Shown: positions 24,946 through 33,968, counted from the first letter of the stretch. The stretch is 64,000 nucleotides of DNA from Candidatus Roizmanbacteria bacterium (GCA_012798265.1 JAAZNM010000005.1:1-64000); one strand, 5' to 3'. The notes: generated by a model from the letters alone, not told the origin. Numbers and translations are program-made.

Positions 24946-25989
24946 CTAAAGGATTTTCTTAAATAACTTCAATATCCCCTGCTGCCAGCCGGCCGTATGG
25001 GTAATGCCGGCCGGCCTTGACTTGATCTGTTGATAATTATCAAGATACCAGCGGTAACTTTCGATCAGCGCCTCTGAGTTCGAGTATTTCGGGTGCCATT
25101 TTAAAACCTTAATCAGCTTTTCGATGGAAACGTATGAGTCCTTGTCAGCCGTATCGTAAACCCATTGGTAAAGCGGCGATATCTTAAGCTTCTCAAACAA
25201 CCAAAGGGCTTTTTTAACCAAAAAAGCGGGCGTCGGCAGGATTGAAGATCCGGAGGCGGCGTAGTCAAAAAGGGCCTGCAGGTCATTTTTGACTGAGACA
25301 AATTTTTCCGCTCCGATATTGAACTCTGAATTTGTCTTTTCTTTGTTCTTGACGGTGGTTAAAAGATAAACTACCTCGACCAGATCATCAACCGCCAATA
25401 GTTGATAACGATTATTGCCGTTTCCGATCATCGGGATTTTTTTTCCGTCCTTTATCCAGTCAAAAAGAATCTCAAAAACACCGAGACGGTGGGTGCCGAT
25501 GAAGGTCTTAGGACGGAGCACAGTTACGGTCAGGCCTTTTTTCCGATAAAAACGACAGGCTTTTTCCGCCTCAATTTTACTCTGGCCGTACGGACCGACC
25601 CCGACCAAAGCGTCGTTTTCTTCTATCGGATGTTTTTTAGGTACGCCGTATACCGCCGTCGACGAAATATAAATAAACCTTTTTATCTTGTTTTTCAAAG
25701 CCAGTTCCAACAGATTTCTCGTCCCGGCGACATTGATGCTGAATATCTCTTTTGCCGGCCACAGAGGCAATGCCGCCGCCGCATGGACGACCGCATCGTG
25801 CCCCACCATAACCTTGCCGATAAGCCTGTTGTCCCTGACATCGGCCTTAACGAAACGGCATTGGCTCGGATACTCTTTTTTATCAAAATCGGCGATATCG
25901 ACCAAAGTAACCCGATTGCCTTTTCTGCAAAAAAAATCAGCCAGATGCAGTCCTAAAAAACCGGCACCTCCGGTTATCAATACTTTCAT
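24946..25989 (-). CDS. NAD-dependent epimerase/dehydratase (extended SDR)
   Basis: A 347-aa enzyme with the Rossmann motif KVLITGGAGFLGLHLAD at the N-terminus and active-site residues SSTAVYG then YGQSKIEAEK (Ser, Tyr, Lys) near residues 117-145. Most relatives act on nucleotide sugars or sterol-type substrates; the specific reaction is unknown. The start at 25989 is the family-typical methionine; seven codons upstream derive from the shared palindrome. It converges on the GT-C gene with 7 bp between stops. Confidence 0.88.
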   Translation of the reverse strand: MKVLITGGAGFLGLHLADFFCRKGNRVTLVDIADFDKKEYPSQCRFVKADVRDNRLIGKVMVGHDAVVHAAAALPLWPAKEIFSINVAGTRNLLELALKNKIKRFIYISSTAVYGVPKKHPIEENDALVGVGPYGQSKIEAEKACRFYRKKGLTVTVLRPKTFIGTHRLGVFEILFDWIKDGKKIPMIGNGNNRYQLLAVDDLVEVVYLLTTVKNKEKTNSEFNIGAEKFVSVKNDLQALFDYAASGSSILPTPAFLVKKALWLFEKLKISPLYQWVYDTADKDSYVSIEKLIKVLKWHPKYSNSEALIESYRWYLDNYQQIKSRPAGITHTAGWQQGILKLFKKIL

Positions 25990-25992
25990 AGA

Positions 25993-26012
25993 TGAATATG
26001 ATATCATATTCA
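25993..26012. promoter_or_regulatory. 20-bp perfect palindrome serving divergent promoters
   Basis: TGAATATGATATCATATTCA is perfectly symmetric. Read either way it offers a TATCAT -10 box (26002-26007 on plus, 26003-25998 on minus). The start codons at 26019 and 25989 are 2-5 nt past the predicted start sites. The two divergent promoters therefore share one symmetric core. Confidence 0.6.
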
Positions 26013-26018
26013 CTTATT

Positions 26019-26603
26019 ATGAAAAAAGGCAAAAATAAGCCCCTTCGCGTCGGCTTTGACCTGGATGGAGTGGTACTGTATAACCCGATAAGGACTTTCA
26101 GGCCAATAGCCAGCCGGATTAAGTCGTTGGTTTTCAGAAAATCCCTGACCGACAAGTTTTACTTTCCAAAAAGTTTTGTAGAACAATATCTCTGGAAGAT
26201 TCTTCACAAAACGAGCTTTACGCCGGCAGAAGGCCTTACTCTTCTTGAAAAATACGTTGACAATAATAAGATTGAGGCTTACCTTATTACCAGTCGTTAC
26301 AGTTTCCTGGAAAAAGACTTTACCGATTGGGTAAAAAAAATTAACCGGAAAAAAATATTCAAAGAATGTTTTTATAACCAAAAAAACCTTCAGCCGAACC
26401 GTTTTAAGGAACTGATGATAGAAAAAAAACAGTTGGATGTCTTTGTCGAAGATAATTGGGGCATCGTACAAAAACTCATGGCAAAAAACAAAAAAACTAA
26501 GATATTTTGGATTTCCAACTTTTTTGACAGAAGAATACCTTATCCATACAAATTTTCAAGTCTCAAAAAAGCGATTAAAAAGATCATTTCTTTATCTTCC
26601 TGA
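26019..26603 (+). CDS. HAD-like hydrolase
   Basis: A 194-aa protein. Motif I is RVGFDLDGVVLYN near residue 10, the nucleophile Asp and the general acid Asp being two apart. Motif II is ITSRYSF near 90, and a later acidic motif is VFVEDNWG near 143. The cap is small. It is probably a phosphatase on a small metabolite or nucleotide. Its 3' end overlaps the convergent CBS gene by 20 bp. The start at 26019 follows the palindromic promoter. Confidence 0.8.
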   Translation: MKKGKNKPLRVGFDLDGVVLYNPIRTFRPIASRIKSLVFRKSLTDKFYFPKSFVEQYLWKILHKTSFTPAEGLTLLEKYVDNNKIEAYLITSRYSFLEKDFTDWVKKINRKKIFKECFYNQKNLQPNRFKELMIEKKQLDVFVEDNWGIVQKLMAKNKKTKIFWISNFFDRRIPYPYKFSSLKKAIKKIISLSS

Positions 26604-27666
26604 TTATCGCGACTATCGGTTCGAGAACATGAGGCAGATTTTTTCCCTCCTTTTTTATGACTTCCGGTTGGCCTTTTTTCGGAAAAAGCGACACGACCAC
26701 CCGGAACAGACCTCCGCCTTTTTCTTCCTTTACGTAAAGTTTAGCCTTGGTCACATTTGGCTGTTTTTTTATGAAAAAATTAAAACGGTTGAAAAAACCG
26801 CCCAAGATCTGACGGTTTTTTGGAGACAGGTTTTGGGAGGCCACTTCGATCCTTTTCTCCAGATTGGTTTGGATAAGGGCCCCGAGCAGATCACGGGTAG
26901 TGATAATACCTATCGGATGCCGTCCCTCATCGACGATGACAACGCTACCGATGTTTTTTTTAAGGACCAGATTCAGAGCCTCCATCAATAAACGCTCCGA
27001 GGATAAGGTAAGAACGTAGACTTTGGAAAAATTCCTCACCTTCATATGATGAAAGTTGGTCTGACTGCCTTCTTTATCTCCGCGAAAGGCGCGAGTTTTC
27101 GGAGCGATCAGATAGTTGACCAGATCGTAATAACTCAGTATTCCCTTAAGTTTCATATCGTGTCCGACGACAACCAGCTTTGATACTTTTCTTTGCTTGA
27201 AAACCGAGATGGCCTGGGCGATCGAATCATCATCGTAGACTGTAATTAGGGTATTGTTTTTATGCTTAAGTATTTCGGCTATTTTTATTCGGAAATAATT
27301 AGACTGGGTATACTGCGACAAAAGATGTCGGGCCGAGATAATTCCCATGAACTTTTCTTTCTCATCAAAAACCGGCAGATAGTGGATTTTTGAATCTATG
27401 AATGATTTGGCAACTTTGCTAATCGGCATATTGATTTTGATCTTTGGCGGATGAAAAATGCAGTGTTCCACCTTGGCGTTGCCCGGATAAGACGACTTGA
27501 TAAGACAGTAATAAGGATTGATCATTCCCAGATATTTGTTTTTTTCGGCAAAGACAAAGGCCCCATCATGGGATGAAGCCAGTTTTGACAGAACCGAAGA
27601 CAGATAATCGTTGATTGAGACTTTGATGATGTTGTCTTTTTTGACTATATCGCTCAGTTTAGTCAT
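26584..27666 (-). CDS. Quadruple-CBS-domain protein
   Basis: A 360-aa cytoplasmic protein with four CBS motifs in two Bateman pairs. Recognisable ends are KYLGMINPYYCLI, KFMGIISARHLLS, KLKGILSYYDLVNY and HPIGIITTRDLLG. The last ~85 residues form a small alpha/beta domain (RIEVASQNLSPKNRQI, VTKAKLYVKEE) reminiscent of ribosome-associated HPF/S30AE proteins, a tentative match. CBS pairs usually bind adenine nucleotides, so this may be an energy sensor. It begins 5 bp after the aminopeptidase gene. Confidence 0.82.
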   Translation of the reverse strand: MTKLSDIVKKDNIIKVSINDYLSSVLSKLASSHDGAFVFAEKNKYLGMINPYYCLIKSSYPGNAKVEHCIFHPPKIKINMPISKVAKSFIDSKIHYLPVFDEKEKFMGIISARHLLSQYTQSNYFRIKIAEILKHKNNTLITVYDDDSIAQAISVFKQRKVSKLVVVGHDMKLKGILSYYDLVNYLIAPKTRAFRGDKEGSQTNFHHMKVRNFSKVYVLTLSSERLLMEALNLVLKKNIGSVVIVDEGRHPIGIITTRDLLGALIQTNLEKRIEVASQNLSPKNRQILGGFFNRFNFFIKKQPNVTKAKLYVKEEKGGGLFRVVVSLFPKKGQPEVIKKEGKNLPHVLEPIVAIIRKIKK

Positions 27667-27671
27667 ATGTT

Positions 27672-29183
27672 TCAGCTTAAATTTTTTAATAATTCGATTA
27701 TGGAAACCACTCCCCAACCGGTACCTCCGTGACTGATTACCCCTTTATCTCTGTCGGTCCAGAAAGCCGGACCGGCAATATCGATATGCAACCATTTCAT
27801 CCTGTCAACAAACTCACTCAAAAACAAAGCGGCGGTAATCGCGCCCCCTCCCGATGAACTACCAGACACATTCTTAATATCGGCGATACTACCCTGTTTC
27901 ATTTTTTCCAAATAATCCTTATGCATAGGCAATGGCCAAACCAAATCCCCTTCCTTATCGGCTATTTTTTGATAGAGATCCATTGTTTTTTTATCATTAC
28001 CCATTAATCCGGATATCTCTTTGCCCAGAGCGACGATACAAGCGCCCGTTAAAGTCGCCAGATCAATCGATAGATCGGATTTAAGATATTTTTCGCTGTA
28101 TGATAAAGCGTCAGCCAATGTCAATCTACCCTCGGCATCGGTGTTGAGTACTTCGATAGTCTTACCGTTAACGGCTGTCAAAACATCCCCAGGCCTGATA
28201 GCACCCCCAGAAGGCATATTCTCACAAACCGGCAGAAGGCCGTAAACATTTAAAGGCAGATCCGGTATCTTTGATAAGATCTTGAATATTCCCAAAACCG
28301 TCGCTCCCCCGGCCATATCGCATTTCATGGTTTCCATTGCCGATGACGGTTTAAGGGACAAGCCGCCCGAGTCGAAAATAATGGTTTTGCCTATCAGACT
28401 GACTGTCTTTTTTGCTTTCGGACCGAGATATTTGAGGACTATGAACTTTGCCTCCCGCTCGCTTCCCTGAGCTACCCCAAGAAAAGCCCCCATTCCAAGT
28501 CTTACACACTCCTCCTTGTCAAGAATCTCCACTTTTATCCTTTCGGATGATGTTTTTTCGATCTGAAAAGCAACCGATTCAAGAGTCACCGGATGAAGAT
28601 GGGAAGCCGGCTCATTAACCAGATCGCGGGTAAGAGAGATCCCTTGACTGACCAGTTCGCCAAAACTTATTCCGCCGAGCAAGGAGCTGGTTATTTTGTC
28701 GTCTTTAAGGAAGACAAGTTTCGTCACCCGGTCAGGACGGCGGTTTTTTTTACTTTTATACTTGTCAAAACGATAGTTAGCCAAATGAAAAGCCAAGCTA
28801 AGATTTTTACCGATATTGAAGTGATCGTCACCGAGAGCCGGAAAATAAAATAAGGAGAGCTCGTCAAGGCCCAACTTTCCCGATGTCCTGACTGTTTCAG
28901 CCAGTAGATTTTTAAAACGGGCCAGACTAAATTCGTCCTTTTTGCCGGCACCAACCAATATGACCTGATCGTACTCGGGTTTGTTTATGTCAACGACGAC
29001 AATCTTACCGGCCTTGGCATCAAAATGCTGGTTCACGATTTTTTTACCGATGAAACCGGCAGATAGTTCATCCAAGATTTTGAGTCCTTGATCTTTTTTC
29101 CACTCTTCCTCAAACACAAAGTAGATTAATACTTGTCCCTTGCCGGGAAAGGGCGATTTTCCGGTCTTAATGCCGATATCCAT
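27672..29183 (-). CDS. pepA: Leucyl aminopeptidase (M17 family)
   Basis: A 503-aa two-domain peptidase. The C-terminal catalytic domain carries the two-metal motifs: KTIIFDSGGLSLKPSSAMETM with CDMAGGATV, and the family signature NTDAEGRLTLADAL. It releases N-terminal amino acids from peptides in the cytoplasm, useful to an organism that depends on imported peptides. The start at 29183 is the first residue of the natural N-terminal domain; an upstream in-frame start would add an unlikely hydrophobic stretch. Confidence 0.94.
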   Translation of the reverse strand: MDIGIKTGKSPFPGKGQVLIYFVFEEEWKKDQGLKILDELSAGFIGKKIVNQHFDAKAGKIVVVDINKPEYDQVILVGAGKKDEFSLARFKNLLAETVRTSGKLGLDELSLFYFPALGDDHFNIGKNLSLAFHLANYRFDKYKSKKNRRPDRVTKLVFLKDDKITSSLLGGISFGELVSQGISLTRDLVNEPASHLHPVTLESVAFQIEKTSSERIKVEILDKEECVRLGMGAFLGVAQGSEREAKFIVLKYLGPKAKKTVSLIGKTIIFDSGGLSLKPSSAMETMKCDMAGGATVLGIFKILSKIPDLPLNVYGLLPVCENMPSGGAIRPGDVLTAVNGKTIEVLNTDAEGRLTLADALSYSEKYLKSDLSIDLATLTGACIVALGKEISGLMGNDKKTMDLYQKIADKEGDLVWPLPMHKDYLEKMKQGSIADIKNVSGSSSGGGAITAALFLSEFVDRMKWLHIDIAGPAFWTDRDKGVISHGGTGWGVVSIIELLKNLS

Positions 29184-29232
29184 AGTAAAAGATATCTTAA
29201 CTCTTACGAAAAACACAGTCAAGGGGAAGAAA

Positions 29233-30441
29233 TCACTGATCCTTCAAAAGGTCTTTTTCTATTCCGTCTATCAAAACCCCGTAGCCCAAATCAGGATCCG
29301 GAGTCCAAACTCTTTTTCCGGATATCTTAAGGAAATTTTGATCCTCAGGATTGAGGCATTCTTTGAAGGCCTCCTGAAGATATCCTCCATTGGGAAAAAC
29401 AACCCTGGTCCTTTTATCCTCGTCAAACGTAAGTTTTTCTTCCTTTTCGTTTTTGCTTCTTTCGCCCCACGGATCCTTGACTCGAACGGCGTTCCAAGGA
29501 CAACCAGTATCGTCTTCTTCCGGCAGGCTTTTTGAAGCGTCTCCCATATCGCCGACCACGAATATCTGTCCGTCTTTGTCCTGGCTTTTTCTTAGTTCCT
29601 GTCTCAGAGTATCCGGCAAAATATCAAGTATCTCCGTCGGATATACGATGTAGTTGGCATGCTTCCTGGCGTCGTTGCCTTCAATCTTTTCACCGCTCGA
29701 AAGACCGTAACCGAGATAACCGACAACGATATCAAGCTGCAAACCGTTTTCCCGGGCGTACTCTTCTATCAGCAGCAAACCCTGGGTTGTGGCAACATTG
29801 ACATTGATAGCTATTTTGTTGCCGGTCCTTATTTTTGTCTTTTGTTTGAGAGTTTCAAGAATTCCGACGATTGTTTCTCCGGAGGCAATACAGTCCTCGT
29901 TTATCTCGAAGCTGGCGTCAGAGGTTCTTGACAAAATCTCTTTTTCTATCTGAAAAAGATGCTTTTGGTATTGAGCCCGGCTATCCTTATTAGTCAAAAA
30001 CTCGTTTCTGGCGGCAAGTTTGGTCATCTCCAAGGCCGGCTCGGTAAACGAACCGTTTATCACCTTGAGAGTCATGGTGTCGTTCTCGTAATCAAGGACT
30101 GCTTCATCCCTTACCTTCAAGTTTTGGCTCAAAAGCAGTACGCTTGTATTACGGACGGTTTCATCATCCAAACCAAGATGTTTGAGGTATGTTTCCGGAC
30201 CAAGAACGCTTCCGGGAAAGACTTCGGCTATTTCCGGTGGTAAAGAAACGTAGAATTGTCCTTCCCTTACACCGTCGTCTATCTCTGTTTTTTTCGCCGG
30301 ATCAAACACTTTAAGCCGGTCGATTCCGTCACCGTGGATTCTTAATCTACCGGAAAAATTTTGGGCAACGTCTTTAAAGCGGGAAAGAAAAAGTTCGCTC
30401 TGTCTCCGTAGGTTTTCCATTTTTTGCATCGGTTTCTCCAT
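29233..30441 (-). CDS. Unknown protein with phosphoribosyltransferase-like core
   Basis: A 402-aa cytoplasmic protein. Around residues 183-265 is INEDCIASGETIVGIL, followed by a strand-helix unit and LQLDIVVGYLGYGLSSGE. This resembles the PRPP-loop region of type I phosphoribosyltransferases (two acidic residues, then T/S-G-x-T). The N- and C-terminal regions are unfamiliar. Three near in-frame methionines (residues 1, 5, 8) leave the exact start open. A terminator-like hairpin lies about 35 bp upstream in its leader. Confidence 0.6.
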   Translation of the reverse strand: MEKPMQKMENLRRQSELFLSRFKDVAQNFSGRLRIHGDGIDRLKVFDPAKKTEIDDGVREGQFYVSLPPEIAEVFPGSVLGPETYLKHLGLDDETVRNTSVLLLSQNLKVRDEAVLDYENDTMTLKVINGSFTEPALEMTKLAARNEFLTNKDSRAQYQKHLFQIEKEILSRTSDASFEINEDCIASGETIVGILETLKQKTKIRTGNKIAINVNVATTQGLLLIEEYARENGLQLDIVVGYLGYGLSSGEKIEGNDARKHANYIVYPTEILDILPDTLRQELRKSQDKDGQIFVVGDMGDASKSLPEEDDTGCPWNAVRVKDPWGERSKNEKEEKLTFDEDKRTRVVFPNGGYLQEAFKECLNPEDQNFLKISGKRVWTPDPDLGYGVLIDGIEKDLLKDQ

Positions 30442-30474
30442 TTTTTACTTTAATTTTTAATAAATAAAAAAAAT

Positions 30475-30491
30475 GGGAGGTTTTTCCTCCC
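30475..30491 (-). terminator. Hairpin with T-run in leader of the 402-aa gene
   Basis: On the minus strand GGGAGG-AAAAA-CCTCCC is followed by ATTTTTTTT, the form of an intrinsic terminator. It lies 5' of the gene at 30441 in the same direction, so it may stop upstream transcripts or act as an attenuator. Confidence 0.5.
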
Positions 30492-30606
30492 TTTGGTAGC
30501 TAATTTTTTGTTAAAAACTTTAATTTCATTCTAAAAATTAGATATTATCAGATTTTATAATTTTGTCAAGGGAAATAAAAAATCGCTAAAGAACTCTACA
30601 TTCTGT

Positions 30607-30615
30607 TGCTATAAT
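30607..30615 (+). promoter_or_regulatory. Extended -10 promoter ahead of tRNA-Leu locus
   Basis: TGCTATAAT is a perfect extended -10 box. The predicted transcript would start near 30622, run through the truncated tRNA copy and the hairpin insert, and end with the intact tRNA. Confidence 0.55.
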
Positions 30616-30640
30616 ATTGATAAATCAAACGATCCTGTTC

Positions 30641-30657
30641 GGGCGAGTGGCGGAATG
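30641..30657 (+). repeat. Partial copy of the tRNA-Leu 5' end
   Basis: GGGCGAGTGGCGGAATG is identical to the first 17 nt of the tRNA-Leu gene at 30762-30778, 121 bp downstream in the same direction. The rest of the tRNA is missing here. Confidence 0.85.
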
Positions 30658-30761
30658 TTCAACTGGCAGTTTGCGAACCGAGTGAGCATTACTGCCAGTT
30701 AATCCTGAGCGAAGTCCCGCTAAGCGGGACAAGGTCGAAGGAGCGGATATGATTTATAGTT
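30658..30761 (+). repeat. Hairpin-rich insert between tRNA-Leu copies
   Basis: The segment holds two strong inverted repeats: AACTGGCAGT with ACTGCCAGTT around a 20-nt loop, and GTCCCGC-TAA-GCGGGAC. The latter is nested in CCTGAGCGAA and TCGAAGG arms. No reading frame is present. It looks like a palindromic (REP-like) element that landed in or beside the tRNA gene. Confidence 0.6.
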
Positions 30762-30844
30762 GGGCGAGTGGCGGAATGGCAGACGCGTAGGTCTCAAAAA
30801 CCTATGAGGGCAACCTCATGAGGGTTCGACTCCCTCCTCGCCCA
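30762..30844 (+). tRNA. tRNA-Leu (CAA)
   Basis: An 83-nt class II tRNA. Acceptor arms GGGCGAG and CTCGCCC pair with discriminator A. The anticodon stem TAGGT/ACCTA carries loop CTCAAAA, giving anticodon CAA (reads UUG). A long variable arm (TGAGGG-CAA-CCTCATG) and T-loop GGTTCGACTCC are present. The 3' CCA is not encoded. Confidence 0.95.
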
Positions 30845-30940
30845 CCCGTTATAATATTAGAGGACTCTTATTATTCATATTTATTCTTCTTGAGAATGAG
30901 GGTTTTTAGCCCAAAAATAGGCACTAAAATCTAATTTCTA

Positions 30941-30949
30941 TGTTATAAT
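30941..30949 (+). promoter_or_regulatory. Extended -10 promoter
   Basis: TGTTATAAT is a TGn-extended perfect -10 box. The ATG at 30960 lies about 4 nt past the predicted start site. Confidence 0.6.
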
Positions 30950-30959
30950 ACTATAAGAT

Positions 30960-32843
30960 ATGAAATATGAACTGAACAGGTTTTCCGCCATCCGTCTTCC
31001 CGGCGAAAACGGACTAAGCCAAACTCCGATAAAACGCGAAGCTCTCCCCAGCGACACGGTTTTTGCCTCTTCGGAAGGGTTACTGGCCACCTATCCGCTC
31101 CATACATTTTTAAGGATTAGGGAACTACAAAAAAAGGAACGCGGATCCCATCTTAATACGGTTGCCAACGACCTTATTACCTACCCCGAGCGCTGCCTTC
31201 CTTTCTATGGATATCTGCGGAAAAAAGAGGCTGAACAACCCGAGGAGACAGAGCTTTGCGACGACATCCGGACCGAGCTTGGCAAAAAACTTTCAAAAAT
31301 ATCGTCAAAACAAACTATAGAACTCATGCAAAGCCGAAAACATATCGACGGGTTTTTGAAGCTACTGCTCCTTGACAGGGAAACAGCTTCAAAGCCGAAC
31401 AACCTGTATTTGGAAGACGGCCGCCTGGCCGGCGAGTCCATCTTTCGCGGTCTGGTTGAAGGATGTCAAACCCAAGAGCAGATAGTTGATCTAGTCTATA
31501 ATATCGCCATATCGGCTCTTTCCTTTCCCGAAAACGAACGCGGCGAAAAAGCCCTTTATCAGATCCTGTCGTTCGCCTCCCCCATCCTTAAGGCCGACGA
31601 TCCTCAGGCCGGTAGGCTAAGGGCCGCCAGTATCGCCACCAACGATGACACCCTAGCCAAATACATACTGTTGGATTATATAAGCAGTTTGCTTGAAACC
31701 ATCTATGATCCGGAAGACAGACGATTAACCGGAATGAATGACGTCCTTATGGAGAAGAACTCCGATTTCGATCAGGAAATTAAAAAATCTTTACGGAACA
31801 AGGAAAGAATTGCCGGACTGACGGAGTTTTACGAGGCTAGGCAACGGGTAGATCTTTCCTTGGCTAATGATCTGTCTTTGGATCTTGCCAACTACACTTA
31901 TGAACTGGGTTTTCCGGAAAAATTCGTCGCTCAACCCTATGAACTGCGTTATTTGTATGCCCGCCTTCACTCCCGTTTTTTAAAAAGCCAGGGACAGATC
32001 GAGGATGATATTATTCCTCTGGCAATGCCTCATGACGGATCGCTGCGTAACGTGGAAAGACCGACAGGCAGTACTGCCGAAGCCGCCGCCGAGATCCTGA
32101 AAGCGGTCTATAACTACGGTCAGGGCGGATCCGTCAAAGAAACCCATGTCATCGGCGACGTCATGAACTATTTAAGGCCTTATGATATACCAGAACAAAA
32201 AAAACAAATTCTCTCCCGGCACAACGAACAAACAAGGAATGACCTCCAAAAAGCCCCGCACATCTACGGTATCCATCCGCGAGGAGACAAAATCATTATC
32301 GATGACGACAATATCGGAGGAATAAAAACATTGCTGTTCCAGCCCGGAACCAGAATGACAACAAAAATAAGCCTGGGTATTGGTCGTTATCTTATTCCTC
32401 TTTCTCTTGACTTTCATTACCATCTTAAGATGGCCGACGGCAGCAATCTGCCGATCAACAATGAAGCCATTCTCTGGTGGGAAACGATTATTCTTACCTA
32501 TCTCAAAAAACTTCTTTGCGATCCGCGCGCCATCGAACTTGAAAACGGCCGTGGGCTTTCTTCGCAGGAAAGGGAGTTTTTCCATAAAAAATACTTTGGG
32601 ATGAAACAACATCGCCGTCTTTTACCCCATGGAGAAAAATTTTCATCCGAACAATCGAATAGATTTTATGAAACTTATGGGATGACGCTTGAGGAATACA
32701 ATAAACTTCTTAACCAGTCTGAAGAATCTGGATTTTATACCTGGGTATTTCCCAAAGAGGTTTATATCGATGAGAACACGCCCCCGGTAACCTCCCGCAT
32801 CCCTACGGCGGAAGTTGAACTTAAAAAAACCCTAAATTTTTGA
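30960..32843 (+). CDS. Large unknown cytoplasmic protein (627 aa)
   Basis: No signal peptide, membrane helix or nucleotide-binding motif is recognised. The N-terminal ~330 residues are mostly helical and could be repeat-like. The C-terminal half has a beta-rich part with IHPRGDKIIIDDDNIGG, TTKISLGIGRYLIPL and LDFHYHLKMADGS. It is transcribed from an almost leaderless promoter and is followed after 12 bp by the methyltransferase gene. Function unknown; probably a lineage-specific protein. Confidence 0.65.
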   Translation: MKYELNRFSAIRLPGENGLSQTPIKREALPSDTVFASSEGLLATYPLHTFLRIRELQKKERGSHLNTVANDLITYPERCLPFYGYLRKKEAEQPEETELCDDIRTELGKKLSKISSKQTIELMQSRKHIDGFLKLLLLDRETASKPNNLYLEDGRLAGESIFRGLVEGCQTQEQIVDLVYNIAISALSFPENERGEKALYQILSFASPILKADDPQAGRLRAASIATNDDTLAKYILLDYISSLLETIYDPEDRRLTGMNDVLMEKNSDFDQEIKKSLRNKERIAGLTEFYEARQRVDLSLANDLSLDLANYTYELGFPEKFVAQPYELRYLYARLHSRFLKSQGQIEDDIIPLAMPHDGSLRNVERPTGSTAEAAAEILKAVYNYGQGGSVKETHVIGDVMNYLRPYDIPEQKKQILSRHNEQTRNDLQKAPHIYGIHPRGDKIIIDDDNIGGIKTLLFQPGTRMTTKISLGIGRYLIPLSLDFHYHLKMADGSNLPINNEAILWWETIILTYLKKLLCDPRAIELENGRGLSSQEREFFHKKYFGMKQHRRLLPHGEKFSSEQSNRFYETYGMTLEEYNKLLNQSEESGFYTWVFPKEVYIDENTPPVTSRIPTAEVELKKTLNF

Positions 32844-32855
32844 TATTGTTTACTA

Positions 32856-33410
32856 ATGACAGCTCTGTTAGTCGTCGGTTTTTTCTTAATATTGATCGTT
32901 ATCGTCCTCTTTGCCTTTCCCAGATTTTCGCCGATCCCCTATTTTCCCACCAATAAAAAAGATCTGCCTCTTATCTTAAAAGCTCTTAACCTGAAAAATA
33001 GCCAAACTGTCGTTGATTTCGGAGCCGGTGACGGCGAAGTCATTTTCGCGGCGGCAGAAGAAAGTTTATCAAAAAACTTCGATACCCTTTTCGTTGCGGT
33101 AGACATAAATCCGATACTGATATTGATCATGCTTGCCAGACGGATCATCCACCCAAACAAAAAAAATATCCAAATTGTTTACGGAGACATGTTCAAATTG
33201 GATGCGGGAAGTTTATCCAAAAAAAAGACAGAAACCGTCTTTTATCTTTATATCTCCCCATGGCTTTTGGAAAAAACTGTTAAAATTATCAGAAAGAGCC
33301 ATGATAAAAGCAGGCTCGTGTCATATTTTTATCCTGTGCCAAGTCTGAAAGACATCGAAAAAAAAATTGACGGCAATATCCATCCGATTTACAGCTATAA
33401 CGCTGTTTAA
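32856..33410 (+). CDS. Membrane-anchored class I SAM methyltransferase
   Basis: A 184-aa protein. An N-terminal helix (residues 2-22) anchors a Rossmann methyltransferase domain with motif I VVDFGAGDGEVIFAAAEE near 48, acidic motif II VAVDINPIL near 76 and motif III VYGDMFKLD near 107. It resembles small protein-lysine methyltransferases related to ATP-synthase-c-subunit methylases, but the target is unknown. Confidence 0.78.
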   Translation: MTALLVVGFFLILIVIVLFAFPRFSPIPYFPTNKKDLPLILKALNLKNSQTVVDFGAGDGEVIFAAAEESLSKNFDTLFVAVDINPILILIMLARRIIHPNKKNIQIVYGDMFKLDAGSLSKKKTETVFYLYISPWLLEKTVKIIRKSHDKSRLVSYFYPVPSLKDIEKKIDGNIHPIYSYNAV

Positions 33411-33416
33411 GAATCC

Positions 33417-33968
33417 ATGGTTAACCTGTTTATCGCTTACGATCGTCAGATTACCCAGTTTTTAAACTGGATTATCCCCCATAACCGTTGGTTGGATGGG
33501 TTTTTTTCTTTTTTTTCTTTGTCCGGCAGCTCTTTTTTTATCTGGATCCTGGTAATATCGATTGTCTTAATCTATGAAGAACTAGTCCATCCGGGTATCC
33601 AAAAAAGGGATGTCAGATTTGTAGTATATTTTTTAGTCAGTTTTTTGGTTACTTTCATTATCGCCAACTATCTTCTGAAGAATATATTTGCCAGATCCCG
33701 GCCAGACCATAGATTGCCGGCGTCAACCGTCAAAAACGTTTGTCCCGACGACTATTCTTTCCCATCGAGTCATGCCACAACAGCCTTCTCCGCATCGACC
33801 ATTCTGGCATTCTTCGATAAAAAAAGGGGAAGGTTCTATTATGCTGTCGCCGGACTGATAAGCCTATCAAGAATCTATCTTTTTTGCCACTATTTTTCCG
33901 ACGTTTTTTTTGGCGCGATACTGGGATACCTGATCAGCCGTCTAATAATCAAAATCAGGATGGTTTAA
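33417..33968 (+). CDS. PAP2-family lipid phosphatase
   Basis: A 183-aa membrane protein with five or six helices and the three phosphatase motifs: KNIFARSRPDHR, PSSHATTAFSA and SRIYLFCHYFSDVFFG. It probably dephosphorylates undecaprenyl diphosphate or another lipid phosphate on the outer membrane face, recycling the carrier used by the glycosyltransferases here. Its 3' end overlaps the convergent glycosyltransferase by 27 bp. Confidence 0.9.
   Translation: MVNLFIAYDRQITQFLNWIIPHNRWLDGFFSFFSLSGSSFFIWILVISIVLIYEELVHPGIQKRDVRFVVYFLVSFLVTFIIANYLLKNIFARSRPDHRLPASTVKNVCPDDYSFPSSHATTAFSASTILAFFDKKRGRFYYAVAGLISLSRIYLFCHYFSDVFFGAILGYLISRLIIKIRMV

Noticed and set aside
26437-26991. 184-codon plus-strand frame
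   Set aside because: It lies over the HAD-like gene's end and antisense to the CBS protein, whose domains are clear.
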